Part shown: piece by piece, positions 15,980-23,271 of the stretch
Layout of the letters: the number at the start of each line of letters is the position of its first letter
How positions within the stretch are numbered: the first letter of the stretch is position 1
NCBI RefSeq assembly: GCF_001620065.1
Contig: NZ_LQGV01000003.1
Location: forward strand, 1,178,001-1,242,000
Source: Microbacterium sp. TNHR37B
Lineage (GTDB): Bacteria > Actinomycetota > Actinomycetes > Actinomycetales > Microbacteriaceae
DNA: 64,000 nucleotides
Direction: 5' to 3'
Translations under genes and position numbers: made by a program
The notes under the pieces: generated by a model
The model's database searches: none
The model's input: the letters and a program-made list of their open reading frames with translations, nothing else
Told to the model about the DNA's origin: nothing

Positions 15980-17289
15980 GCGAGCGCCGCCTGCGGGTCG
16001 TCGCGGTCGCCGACGCCGACTCCTTCGTCAAGTGGGCGGCGTCCCTCCTCGACTCCGTTCCGAACGCCGACGGCAGCATCGTGCTCCTGCGCACACCGCT
16101 CACCGTCAGCGCCGCGCAGGAGCGTTCCGCGATGGCCGGCACCCGGTTCGCCGCGCACGACGTCACGCGCCTCACGCACGCCGCCCTCGCCGGGTGGCTC
16201 ACGCGGGAGCGTCCCGACGTCGTCGTGATCGCGGGCCGCGGTCCCTTCGCGCGGCTCGTCATGCACGAGATCGACCGCGTGCATCCGCGCCCCGTCGTCG
16301 TGGCGGGCCTGCCGGGGATCTCGATCCCCGCGCAGCGCGCCGCCGTCACCTACCGGCGCGAGGTCGACCTGTTCGTCGTGCACTCGCATCGGGAGGAGCG
16401 CGCGTTCCGCGACCTCGCTCGCCGCCTCGACGCCGACGTGCCCTTCGGTCTCGCGAGCCTGCCGTTCGCACAGCCCCGCCCTCCGGTCGCCGGTGGCACC
16501 GACCTCGTGTTCGCCGCGCAGGCGCTCGTGCCCTTGACGACGGAGGACCGGATGGTGGTCGCCGACATGCTGCGCCACGCGGCAGTCGCCGAGCCCGACC
16601 GGCGCGTCGTGGTCAAGCTCCGCTCCCGCGCGGGAGAGAACGAGACCCACTACGAGCGGGAGAGCTACGAGAAACTGCTGCGTCACCGCCCGCCGAACCT
16701 CGTCTTCTCCTACGCGCCGATGCGCGAGGCCCTCGCGACGGCGGAGGGCCTCGTGACGGTCAGCTCCACGGCGGCGATCGAGGCCATCGCGGCGGGGATC
16801 CCGGTGATCGCGCTGGATACGTTCGGCGTGAGCAAGGAGAATCTCAACACCGTGTTCCGCGGATCGGGACTGTTCGGCAACGCCGGTGCCGTGATCGCGC
16901 GTTCGTTCCGGCACCCCTCGCCGAACTGGCTGATTCAGAACTACTTCCACGACCCGGGCGAGTCCACGTGGTGGGACGACGTCGAGCGGCTGGTGGGCCA
17001 GCGGCAGCAGGGGCTCCTTCCGGCGCGTCGACAACCGGTACGGGCGGGAGGCGCGTTGCGGCTGGCGTGGGACCGCAAGTCGGTGCTGGGTCGGGAAGAC
17101 CGCACGCTGTCCGGCTACGCGGCGCTCGCGGTCGGCATGCCGCTCCGGGCGATGATCCTCGCTCGCCGGCGCCTGCGCGGAAACCGCGGAGCCCTGTCGT
17201 GGACCGACCAGACGACGGACATCACCGTCACCCCGGCTCTGCGGCAGGAGCCCCTGCTGCGGCGTCGACCGGTCGGCGTCGACGGCTGA
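15976..17289 (+). CDS. DUF6716 putative glycosyltransferase
   Basis: 437-aa two-lobed (GT-B-like) putative glycosyltransferase of the DUF6716 family, found next to nonulosonic-acid genes in Microbacteriaceae. The N-terminal lobe begins RRLRVVAVADADSFVKWAASLL. The C-terminal lobe has the donor-site pattern VTVSSTAAIEAIAAGIPVIALDTFGVSKENLNTVF, like polysialyl- and CDP-glycerol-type polymer transferases. It overlaps neuB by 4 bp (ATGA), so translation is coupled, and it likely uses the CMP-activated sugar made by the two preceding genes. The C-terminal ~90 residues are basic, suggesting membrane association. Confidence 0.82.
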   Translation: MSERRLRVVAVADADSFVKWAASLLDSVPNADGSIVLLRTPLTVSAAQERSAMAGTRFAAHDVTRLTHAALAGWLTRERPDVVVIAGRGPFARLVMHEIDRVHPRPVVVAGLPGISIPAQRAAVTYRREVDLFVVHSHREERAFRDLARRLDADVPFGLASLPFAQPRPPVAGGTDLVFAAQALVPLTTEDRMVVADMLRHAAVAEPDRRVVVKLRSRAGENETHYERESYEKLLRHRPPNLVFSYAPMREALATAEGLVTVSSTAAIEAIAAGIPVIALDTFGVSKENLNTVFRGSGLFGNAGAVIARSFRHPSPNWLIQNYFHDPGESTWWDDVERLVGQRQQGLLPARRQPVRAGGALRLAWDRKSVLGREDRTLSGYAALAVGMPLRAMILARRRLRGNRGALSWTDQTTDITVTPALRQEPLLRRRPVGVDG

Positions 17290-17342
17290 GTCCCCCCGGT
17301 CGTCGCGGCCCGGGTGCCGCGCGGCCGGCAGGCTGTGCATGG

Positions 17343-17348
17343 CATGAT
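17343..17348 (+). promoter_or_regulatory. -10 element CATGAT, leaderless
   Basis: CATGAT ends 6 nt before the GTG of the AraC-type regulator at 17355. Confidence 0.35.
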
Positions 17349-17354
17349 CGGCCC

Positions 17355-17783
17355 GTGGCCTCCCCAGATCTCGACACGCTCACGCGATTGCGTCGCGTGC
17401 GGGACCGGATGGACCGGGAGTTCGCCTCGCCGCTCGACGTCGAGTCGCTCGCGCGGGGCGCCCACATGTCGGCGGGTCATCTCAGTCGCCAGTTCCTCGC
17501 CGCCTACGGGGAGTCGCCGTACTCGTACCTGATGACCCGGCGGATCGAACGTGCGATGACGCTCCTCCGCCGTGGGGACCTCTCGGTGACGGAGGTGTGC
17601 TTCGCCGTGGGCTACCAGTCGCTCGGCACCTTCAGCACCCGGTTCACGGAACTCGTGGGTGTGCCCCCGAGCGTCTACCGCGAGCGCGGTGCCGAGGTGC
17701 GTCCGGGGATGATCCCGTGCATCGTCCGGCAGGTGACCAAACCGGTCAGGAATCGAGAAGCGCGGCCGGCGTCGTCGTCGTAG
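17355..17783 (+). CDS. AraC family transcriptional regulator (DNA-binding domain only)
   Basis: 142-aa protein consisting of the AraC/XylS double helix-turn-helix (residues ~10-105). Helix 1 region: PLDVESLARGAHMSAGHLSRQFLAAYGESPYSYL; helix 2 region: VTEVCFAVGYQSLGTFSTRFTELVGVPPSVYR. No separate ligand domain is present. Such short AraC proteins commonly sit beside a VOC-fold gene, as here (17794), which may serve as effector-binding partner or target. The start GTG 17355 follows a CATGAT -10 by 6 nt. Confidence 0.92.
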   Translation: MASPDLDTLTRLRRVRDRMDREFASPLDVESLARGAHMSAGHLSRQFLAAYGESPYSYLMTRRIERAMTLLRRGDLSVTEVCFAVGYQSLGTFSTRFTELVGVPPSVYRERGAEVRPGMIPCIVRQVTKPVRNREARPASSS

Positions 17784-17786
17784 CGT
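17781..17786 (+). promoter_or_regulatory. -10 element TAGCGT overlapping the araC-type stop codon
   Basis: TAGCGT starts with the TAG stop of the AraC-type gene and ends 7 nt before ATG 17794, suggesting a separate leaderless start for the VOC gene. Confidence 0.35.
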
Positions 17787-17793
17787 GGGCGGC

Positions 17794-18219
17794 ATGCAGA
17801 TCACGATCCACTCGAGCTACCTGCCGCACACCGACGCGGAGGCCTCGCTCGCCTTCTACCGAGACGTGCTCGGCTTCGAGGTGCGTCTCGATGTCGGCTA
17901 CGAAGACATGCGCTGGATCACCGTGGGCCCTCCCGGCCAGCCCGACACGGCGATCGTGCTGCATCCGCCCGCCGTCGGGTACGACGTGTCGCCGGAGGAG
18001 CGTGACCTGCTCCTCGCGCTCATCGCGAAGGGCAGCACGTTCGGCATCAACCTCGCCACCGACGACCTCGACGACGCGTTCGCCCGGATCGAGGCGGCCG
18101 GGGCCGAGATCGTTCAGGAACCCATCGCACAGGACTACGGGGTCCGCGACGCCGCCTTCCGCGATCCCGCGGGCAACCTGATCCGCCTGCAGCAGAGCCG
18201 CACGACCGAGGAGAACTGA
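17794..18219 (+). CDS. VOC family protein (glyoxalase/bleomycin-resistance fold)
   Basis: 141-aa vicinal-oxygen-chelate protein. Two beta-alpha-beta-beta-beta modules are visible: YLPHTDAEASLAFYRDVLGFEVRLDVGY and INLATDDLDDAFARIEAAGAEIVQEP, ending with RDAAFRDPAGNLIRLQQ. Members include dioxygenases, lyases and binding proteins; none can be assigned here. The start is taken as ATG 17794; an in-frame GTG at 17785 would add three residues. It follows the AraC-type gene directly, a common pairing. Confidence 0.9.
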   Translation: MQITIHSSYLPHTDAEASLAFYRDVLGFEVRLDVGYEDMRWITVGPPGQPDTAIVLHPPAVGYDVSPEERDLLLALIAKGSTFGINLATDDLDDAFARIEAAGAEIVQEPIAQDYGVRDAAFRDPAGNLIRLQQSRTTEEN

Positions 18220-18220
18220 C

Positions 18221-18664
18221 ATGACCGAGCGCGACACCAAGAGTGGATTCAGCGACAGCGAGCGCGAGGCGATGCAGCAGCGCGCCGCCGAGCTGAAAGC
18301 GATGAAGAACGTCAAGGGAGCGGCCAAGAAGGCCAAGGAGCTGGAGGCGTGCCTCGCCGCGATCGAGGCGCTCGAGGGCACCGACCGCCAGATCGCCGAG
18401 CGACTGCACGTCATGGTCAGCGAGGAGGCCCCCGGCCTCGACCCGAAGACCTGGTACGGATTCCCGACCTATGCCAAAGATGGCAAGAACATCGTCTTCT
18501 ATCAGCCGGCCTCGAAGTTCGGCACGCGGTACGGCACCGTCAACTTCGCCGAGGACGCGGCGATCGACGACGGCGAGATGTGGGCCGTGTCGTTCGCGCT
18601 CCTGGAGATGACGCCCGCGGCGGAGAAGCAGTTGCGTGCGCTCATCGCGAAGGCCGTCGCCTGA
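18221..18664 (+). CDS. DUF1801 (YdhG-like) domain-containing protein
   Basis: 147-aa protein of the DUF1801/YdhG family: a Lys-rich N-terminal helix (MKNVKGAAKKAKELEACLAAIEAL), then LHVMVSEEAPGLDPKTWYGFPTYAKDGKNIVFYQPASKFG. YdhG-like proteins resemble frataxin-fold iron chaperones, but function is poorly known. Its ATG lies one base after the VOC stop, so it is co-transcribed with the VOC gene. Confidence 0.85.
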   Translation: MTERDTKSGFSDSEREAMQQRAAELKAMKNVKGAAKKAKELEACLAAIEALEGTDRQIAERLHVMVSEEAPGLDPKTWYGFPTYAKDGKNIVFYQPASKFGTRYGTVNFAEDAAIDDGEMWAVSFALLEMTPAAEKQLRALIAKAVA

Positions 18665-18665
18665 G

Positions 18666-19319
18666 GTGGCGGGGGAGGAAGCGCTGACGCGCCACACCGA
18701 CTACGGCGGCGAGCGACTGGAGGAGGGTGATCTCGCCCCCACCCCGCACGAGCAGTTCGCGCGGTGGCTGGACGAGGCGGCCCGGCGGGGTGTGTACGAG
18801 CCGAACGCCATGGTGCTGGGGACGATCGGTGCCGACGGTGTGCCGCAGAGCCGCACGGTCCTCTGCCGCGGGGTCGACGAGCGCGGCTTCGTGTTCTACA
18901 CCGACCGGTCGTCGCGGAAGGGGCGGGCGCTCTCGGCTCATCCCGTCGCGACGCTGCTGTTCCCTTGGTACGCGCTGCACCGGCAGGTGATCGTCACGGG
19001 CGTCGTGGACCTGGTGGACGACGCCGAGTCGGACGCGTACTGGGACAGCCGACCGCACGGGTCGCGCATCGCCGCCACGGCGAGCCGGCAATCACAGCCC
19101 GTCGATGGCCGCGACGCTCTCGAGGCCCGGGTGCGTGCGGAGGCCGAACGCTACCCCGCAGAGATTCCCGTTCCGCGACCGGAGCGCTGGGGCGGGTATC
19201 GGGTGGCCCCGACCCGGGTGGAGTTCTGGCAGGGGCGCACCTCACGGCTCCACGACCGCCTCGTCTTCTCGCGCCCCGCCGTCACCGACCCGTGGCGTGT
19301 CGAGAGGCTCCAGCCCTAG
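18666..19319 (+). CDS. pdxH: Pyridoxamine 5'-phosphate oxidase
   Basis: 217-aa FMN enzyme that oxidises pyridoxine/pyridoxamine 5'-phosphate to pyridoxal 5'-phosphate in vitamin B6 synthesis and salvage. FMN-site segments are PNAMVLGTIGADGVPQSRTVLCRGVDERGFVFYT and RKGRALSAHP. The C-terminal PdxH signature EFWQGRTSRLHDR is complete and the chain ends WRVERLQP as usual. GTG 18666 is taken as start, immediately after the DUF1801 stop; a CTG at 18684 preceded by GGGGGAGGAAG is an unusual alternative. Confidence 0.95.
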   Translation: MAGEEALTRHTDYGGERLEEGDLAPTPHEQFARWLDEAARRGVYEPNAMVLGTIGADGVPQSRTVLCRGVDERGFVFYTDRSSRKGRALSAHPVATLLFPWYALHRQVIVTGVVDLVDDAESDAYWDSRPHGSRIAATASRQSQPVDGRDALEARVRAEAERYPAEIPVPRPERWGGYRVAPTRVEFWQGRTSRLHDRLVFSRPAVTDPWRVERLQP

Positions 19320-19407
19320 GTACGTATCGCGCGAGGTGGCGCGGGAACAGGCGAGGTGACTCTGCAGCGCCCGCGTAGGGGCAGCCAGCTCATCTCCCAT
19401 GCCTTCG

Positions 19408-19998
19408 TCATGACCGGAACGGCAAGCGGTCTATGTGCTCACCGTCGCTGTCGTACCAGACGACGTCGACGGAGGAGACGCGCTCGTGCGGACGGGACGG
19501 CACCGCATGTCTCGTCGCCTCCAGATGCTCGGTCCATCTCCGCTCGTCGAGGGACCGCGCGTAGGCAAGCGACAGGTGAAACACCCAGTCGTCGAGCGGA
19601 AGCTCGCCGATGCGGCGGAAGTCGGTCGCATCGAGCACCTCCGTCAAGCTCGAGTAGGCGTCGACCAACGAGCTCGTTCGCTCGAGTCGGGCGATCAGCA
19701 CCTGAAACGGCGGCGGAAACCCGTCCACCGCGTCTACGCATAACTCGACGGGCGCTTGCGAACCCGCCCACGAGGCGATCACCTCTCGGAGCGAGTGCAC
19801 GCGCTCGGGCTCGAAGAAGCCGCGGAGCGTCACGTGTCCCGTGTTCGGGTGGGGCGTGCCCGCTGGCAGCCGCGCCAAGATCTCGGTCTGCTCGCTCTCG
19901 TAGAAGGCGGCCACAGACTCGCGTGGTCGCAGGACGACATACTGCTGGCCCTGGAGCGACGCCAACTGCGCTGGATCCGTCATGTAGGGAGTGGTCAT
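19408..19998 (-). CDS. 2'-5' RNA ligase family (2H phosphoesterase) protein
   Basis: 196-aa 2H-phosphoesterase-fold protein. The two catalytic HxT/S motifs are present: H55-V-T57 in GHVTLRGF and H141-L-S143 in FHLSLAYA. LigT/ThpR relatives ligate or hydrolyse 2',5'- or cyclic phosphodiester bonds in RNA; the substrate here is unknown. The ATG at 19998 has AAGGAGG 5 nt upstream. It stands alone and converges with pdxH. Confidence 0.88.
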   Translation of the reverse strand: MTTPYMTDPAQLASLQGQQYVVLRPRESVAAFYESEQTEILARLPAGTPHPNTGHVTLRGFFEPERVHSLREVIASWAGSQAPVELCVDAVDGFPPPFQVLIARLERTSSLVDAYSSLTEVLDATDFRRIGELPLDDWVFHLSLAYARSLDERRWTEHLEATRHAVPSRPHERVSSVDVVWYDSDGEHIDRLPFRS

Positions 19999-20173
19999 CT
20001 GGCCTCCTTCGATCTTCGAAGTGAGTCGACGCTACCGGACCCACTCACCTCGTGTCTTGGCTGTGACAAGAAGACCTCCCTGGTTATGTCCCACGGTGAT
20101 GATCTCCGTCTCTCGAGCGTGTTGCGAAAGGGGTGGGTGGACCAGTGCGAGGCGGGGGTCGCCGACCTGGTCC

Positions 20174-20200
20174 GTGGCGCCGGTCAGGTATCGGCGCCAC
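20174..20200 (-). terminator. Stem-loop after the DHA2 exporter gene
   Basis: GTGGCGCCG (20174-20182) pairs with CGGCGCCAC (20192-20200) around a 9-nt loop, 21 bp past the exporter stop codon. No U-tract. The rest of the 223-bp gap 19999-20221 shows no gene. Confidence 0.45.
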
Positions 20201-20221
20201 GGCCAGCCCCGGCGGTGGGGA

Positions 20222-21781
20222 TCAGTGCACGAACGCGGGCGCATCCGGGGAGGGGATGCCGCGGGGCATGAGGGCCGCCCCGCTCACGGCACCGAGAACG
20301 GCGACCGCGGCCGCGACGAGGAACGCCCACAGGTACCCGGTGGTCTCGCCCGTCGCACCGAGGGCTGCCACCGAGGCGAGGACGGCGATACCGAGTGCAC
20401 CGCCGAGCTCATGGGCGGTGTTGACGATTCCTGACACCACTCCCGTCTCGTGGTGGCCCACGCCGGTGAACGCCGCCGTCGTCGCCGAGACGAAGGCCGC
20501 CCCGATGCCCACCGACGCGACGGCCGCCGCGGTGACCAGGAGGATCGGCTGCTCGACGAAGGCCGCGGTCGCCCCGGCTCCCGCTCCGACGAGGAGGAAG
20601 CTGACGATACCCACGATGCGGCCGCCCACCCGCGGAATCAGGCGGCCTCCGATCTGAGCGCCCACCACAGTTCCGAGTGCGATGGGGAGGAACGCGACCC
20701 CGGCGGCGACCGCCTCCCATCCGTGGATCGCCTGGAGGAGGAACGACAGGAGGTAGAACATGCCGATCATGAGGGCGGTGGCGGACAGCATCGCCCACAC
20801 CCCCGCTTGCACCTGTCGCCGCGCGAGCACGGCGAGCGGAATCAGCGGCACCGCGTGTCGACGCTCGTGGCCCCAGAACGCCACGCCCAGGATCGCGGCG
20901 CTCGCGATCGCGACGACGCCGATCCACGTCATCCCGTCGGCGGTCAGCCAGGTGATGCCCGCGACCAGGGCGGCCACGGCGCCCGTGATCAGCACAGCGC
21001 CAGCGACATCGAGGGTGCGTGAGCGCCGCGCCCGGTCGTCGGCGCGCACGACGAACGGGACGAGGACGGCGACGAGCGCGCCCACCGGCAGGTTGATGAG
21101 GAAGATCCACCGCCACCCGGGGCCGGAGGCCAGCAGGCCGCCGAGCAGCACGCCGGCCGCGGAGCCGGCGCCGGCGAGCCCGCCCCACACGGCCAGCGCC
21201 CGATAGCGGCGCCGTCCGGTGAACAGCGTCATCGCGCTGGCCAATGCGGCCGGCGACAGCATCGCGGCACCGACGCCCTGCAGAACGCGCGCCGCGATCA
21301 GCACGGGGAGCGAGGGAGCAAGCCCCGCCAGCACCGAGGCCGCCGTGAAGGTGGCCAACCCGATCAGGAAGAGACGCCGGGCGCCGAACGCGTCGCTGAG
21401 CTTGCCGCCGAGCAGCAACAAGCCGCCGAACGGAATGACGTACGCCGTGACCGCCCAGGTCACCGCCGACGCGGAAGCGCCCAGCCCGACCGCGATCTCG
21501 GGAAGGGCGAGGTTCACCACGGTGACGTCGAGCACCAGCATGAACTGCGCGATGCACAGCAGCGCGAGGGCGAACCAGCCCGCACTCGTCCCGGCTCCGT
21601 CGTGGTGACCGTGCCCGTGGTGGTCGTGGCCCTGCTGACCGTGCCCGTGGTGGTTGTGAGCGTGGTGGTCGTGGGCGTGGCCGTGCTGATCGTGAGCGTG
21701 GCCGTGGTGATCGTGAGCGTGCCGATCCCGCTGGCCGTGGCCCGGATCTCGATCCGTGGGGCGAGCTGTCGTGTCTTCCAT
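20222..21781 (-). CDS. DHA2-family MFS exporter with histidine-rich N terminus
   Basis: 519-aa major facilitator of the 14-helix EmrB/QacA (DHA2) drug-exporter family: LCIAQFMLVLDVTVVNLALPEIAVGLG is the family motif D1 region, and RVLQGVGAAMLSPAALASAM follows. Before the first helix, residues 15-60 contain 22 histidines in 46 positions (HGH/HDHH patterns), which looks like a metal-binding cytoplasmic tail and is unusual for this family. ATG 21781 is the start; upstream in-frame sequence crosses the divergent TetR promoter region. It is probably repressed by TetR at 21851. Confidence 0.9.
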   Translation of the reverse strand: MEDTTARPTDRDPGHGQRDRHAHDHHGHAHDQHGHAHDHHAHNHHGHGQQGHDHHGHGHHDGAGTSAGWFALALLCIAQFMLVLDVTVVNLALPEIAVGLGASASAVTWAVTAYVIPFGGLLLLGGKLSDAFGARRLFLIGLATFTAASVLAGLAPSLPVLIAARVLQGVGAAMLSPAALASAMTLFTGRRRYRALAVWGGLAGAGSAAGVLLGGLLASGPGWRWIFLINLPVGALVAVLVPFVVRADDRARRSRTLDVAGAVLITGAVAALVAGITWLTADGMTWIGVVAIASAAILGVAFWGHERRHAVPLIPLAVLARRQVQAGVWAMLSATALMIGMFYLLSFLLQAIHGWEAVAAGVAFLPIALGTVVGAQIGGRLIPRVGGRIVGIVSFLLVGAGAGATAAFVEQPILLVTAAAVASVGIGAAFVSATTAAFTGVGHHETGVVSGIVNTAHELGGALGIAVLASVAALGATGETTGYLWAFLVAAAVAVLGAVSGAALMPRGIPSPDAPAFVH

Positions 21782-21795
21782 CGCGTGTCCTAACT

Positions 21796-21844
21796 TTGAC
21801 AGTGCTGTATGAGTAACAAGTAAAACATACACGCGTGTTAGGTT
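21796..21844. promoter_or_regulatory. Divergent control region of the DHA2 exporter and TetR
   Basis: An A/T-rich island in a G/C-rich genome. It contains TTGACA (21796-21801), the perfect palindrome ACACGCGTGT (21829-21838) and TAGGTT (21839-21844), the last ending 6 nt before the tetR GTG. CCTAAC near 21789-21794 recurs inverted as GTTAGG at the palindrome. This fits a TetR operator overlapping both promoters. Confidence 0.5.
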
Positions 21845-21850
21845 TAGAGG

Positions 21851-22435
21851 GTGGCGAGGAACGAAGGGCGACAGCGCGCGGTGCGCTCCGACGCGCAGCG
21901 CAACCGGGAGGCGATCCGCTCGGCCGCCGTCGATCGACTCATGGCCGACTCGCGGGCGAGCATGGCGCAGATCGCCGCCGCCGCGGGGATTGAGCGGGTG
22001 ACGCTTTACGGCCATTTCCCGACCCGGTCGGCCCTGGTCTCCGAGGTCTTCCGCCATCACGTGCAGCAGGCCGACGCGGCCTTGGATGCGTTGGACAGGG
22101 ATCAGGCGCCGCCGCAGATCCTCGCGACCCTGATCTCGTCGTCGTGGGAGATCATGGCCGAGGCCAACGCGCTCATCGCCGCGGCGGAGTCGGAGCTGGG
22201 CGCGCGTACGGTTCGCGAGCTCCACGACGGGATCTTGGCTCGCGTCGCGTCGATCATCGAGGACGGAGTCGAACAGGGGGCGTTCGCCACCGCGCAGCCG
22301 ATTCCCTGGCTGACGGAGTGCTTCTTCGCGGTGTTGCACGGCGCCGCCGCCGGCGTGCGCGAAGGGCGGTTCACGCCCGCCGTCGCGGCGGAGGAGCTGA
22401 CCACGACGGTGCTCGCCCTCGTGCGTTCGCGCTGA
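21851..22435 (+). CDS. TetR/AcrR family transcriptional regulator
   Basis: 194 aa. The N-terminal helix-turn-helix (residues ~18-65) reads REAIRSAAVDRLMADSRASMAQIAAAAGIERVTLYGHFPTRSALVSEVF, and the variable C-terminal domain forms the ligand pocket and dimer interface. Start GTG 21851 follows TAGGTT by 6 nt, consistent with a leaderless mRNA. It is divergent from the DHA2 exporter across 69 bp with a palindrome, so it most likely represses the exporter and itself. Confidence 0.93.
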   Translation: MARNEGRQRAVRSDAQRNREAIRSAAVDRLMADSRASMAQIAAAAGIERVTLYGHFPTRSALVSEVFRHHVQQADAALDALDRDQAPPQILATLISSSWEIMAEANALIAAAESELGARTVRELHDGILARVASIIEDGVEQGAFATAQPIPWLTECFFAVLHGAAAGVREGRFTPAVAAEELTTTVLALVRSR

Positions 22436-22495
22436 GGGTGGTCTCGCTGTGAGGGAAATCCACAGCGATGACGAAGAACCGGCGGAACACGTGGC

Positions 22496-22501
22496 TTGAA
22501 T
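22496..22501 (+). promoter_or_regulatory. -10 element TTGAAT, leaderless
   Basis: TTGAAT ends 6 nt before ATG 22508 and overlaps the in-frame TTG at 22496, arguing against that TTG as the start. Confidence 0.4.
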
Positions 22502-22507
22502 AGAGGC

Positions 22508-23032
22508 ATGGGATCGACTCTCTCCGTGCGATTGTTCGAGGAAGCTGACGCCGCTCCACTGACAGAGCTCCTGCATGCTGCCTACGCCGAACTGGGCGCT
22601 GCGGGCCTGAACTACACGGCCGTCGACCAAGACGTGGCGACGACTCGTGACCGTGCGCTCGGCGGCCGATGCTGGGTGGTTGAGCTCGAAGGGCGCATCG
22701 TGGGCTCGCTCACGATGTCGCTTCCCCCTTCCGCTGGACTGCAGGAATTGACGGCTGTCGCGCGCGAGGAGCATCGGGCGTGGGTGAACCAGGTCGCCGT
22801 GGCGCCTTCGCTCCGTGGCCGCGGGATCGCCGCCGACCTCTGGCGTCGAGGACGAGAGTGGGCAGCGGGTCAGGGGGCGTTGTCGATCGGAGTCGACACG
22901 GCGCACCCGGCGACGCATCTCGTGCAGCTCTACCGCTCGTGGGGATTCGTGGAGGTCGATTCGATCCACTGGCCTGGCAAGACCTACGACAGTGTGGTCA
23001 TGCTTCGTCCTCACGGTAAGGATGGGCGATGA
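22508..23032 (+). CDS. GNAT family N-acetyltransferase
   Basis: 174-aa GNAT acetyltransferase. The acetyl-CoA loop follows motif A: AWVNQVAVAPSLRGRGIAADLWRRGREWA (V-x-R-G-x-G-I pattern), and the C-terminal LYRSWGFVEVDS is the usual motif B region. It transfers acetyl from CoA to an unknown amine. ATG 22508 is preferred over TTG 22496. It overlaps the next reading frame by 4 bp (ATGA). Confidence 0.9.
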   Translation: MGSTLSVRLFEEADAAPLTELLHAAYAELGAAGLNYTAVDQDVATTRDRALGGRCWVVELEGRIVGSLTMSLPPSAGLQELTAVAREEHRAWVNQVAVAPSLRGRGIAADLWRRGREWAAGQGALSIGVDTAHPATHLVQLYRSWGFVEVDSIHWPGKTYDSVVMLRPHGKDGR

Positions 23033-23271
23033 CCGATAGGCGCGTGGACGGCAGCGCGGGAGACGTCGACTACGGAACCATCGGGGTCGGGTACGCGACA
23101 TACCGTCGGCCAGACCCACGCATCGACGCCGCGATCAACGCCGCCCTCGATGGTGCGCGCACGGCCGATCTGGACTCCGGCGTCTGGGACGCCCGCTACG
23201 GACACCTACGCGCCCTGCCTCGCTTCGACGGATCGCTCCGGCTGGTTGTTTCGCGGCCGACCCGAAACTAG
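23029..23271 (+). pseudogene. Class I SAM methyltransferase with a large internal deletion
   Basis: An 80-codon frame whose first ~45 residues (GDVDYGTIGVGYATYRRPDPRIDAAINAALDGART) match the N terminus of a ~250-aa SAM-dependent methyltransferase family and whose last ~35 (DLDSGVWDARYGHLRALPRFDGSLRLVV) match its C terminus. The whole Rossmann core, including the SAM-binding glycine loop, is missing; the join is in frame near 23158-23166. It cannot bind SAM and is taken as a remnant. Its start overlaps the GNAT stop, so it is still co-transcribed. Its 3' 66 bp are antisense to the next gene. Confidence 0.75.

Noticed and set aside
20001..20221. Small gene in the gap after the 2H phosphoesterase
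   Set aside because: Frames there lack a credible start and ribosome-binding site; only a stem-loop is supported.
21602..21793. Plus-strand frame with a poly-valine product
   Set aside because: It is the complement of the histidine-rich codons of the DHA2 exporter and has no independent support.
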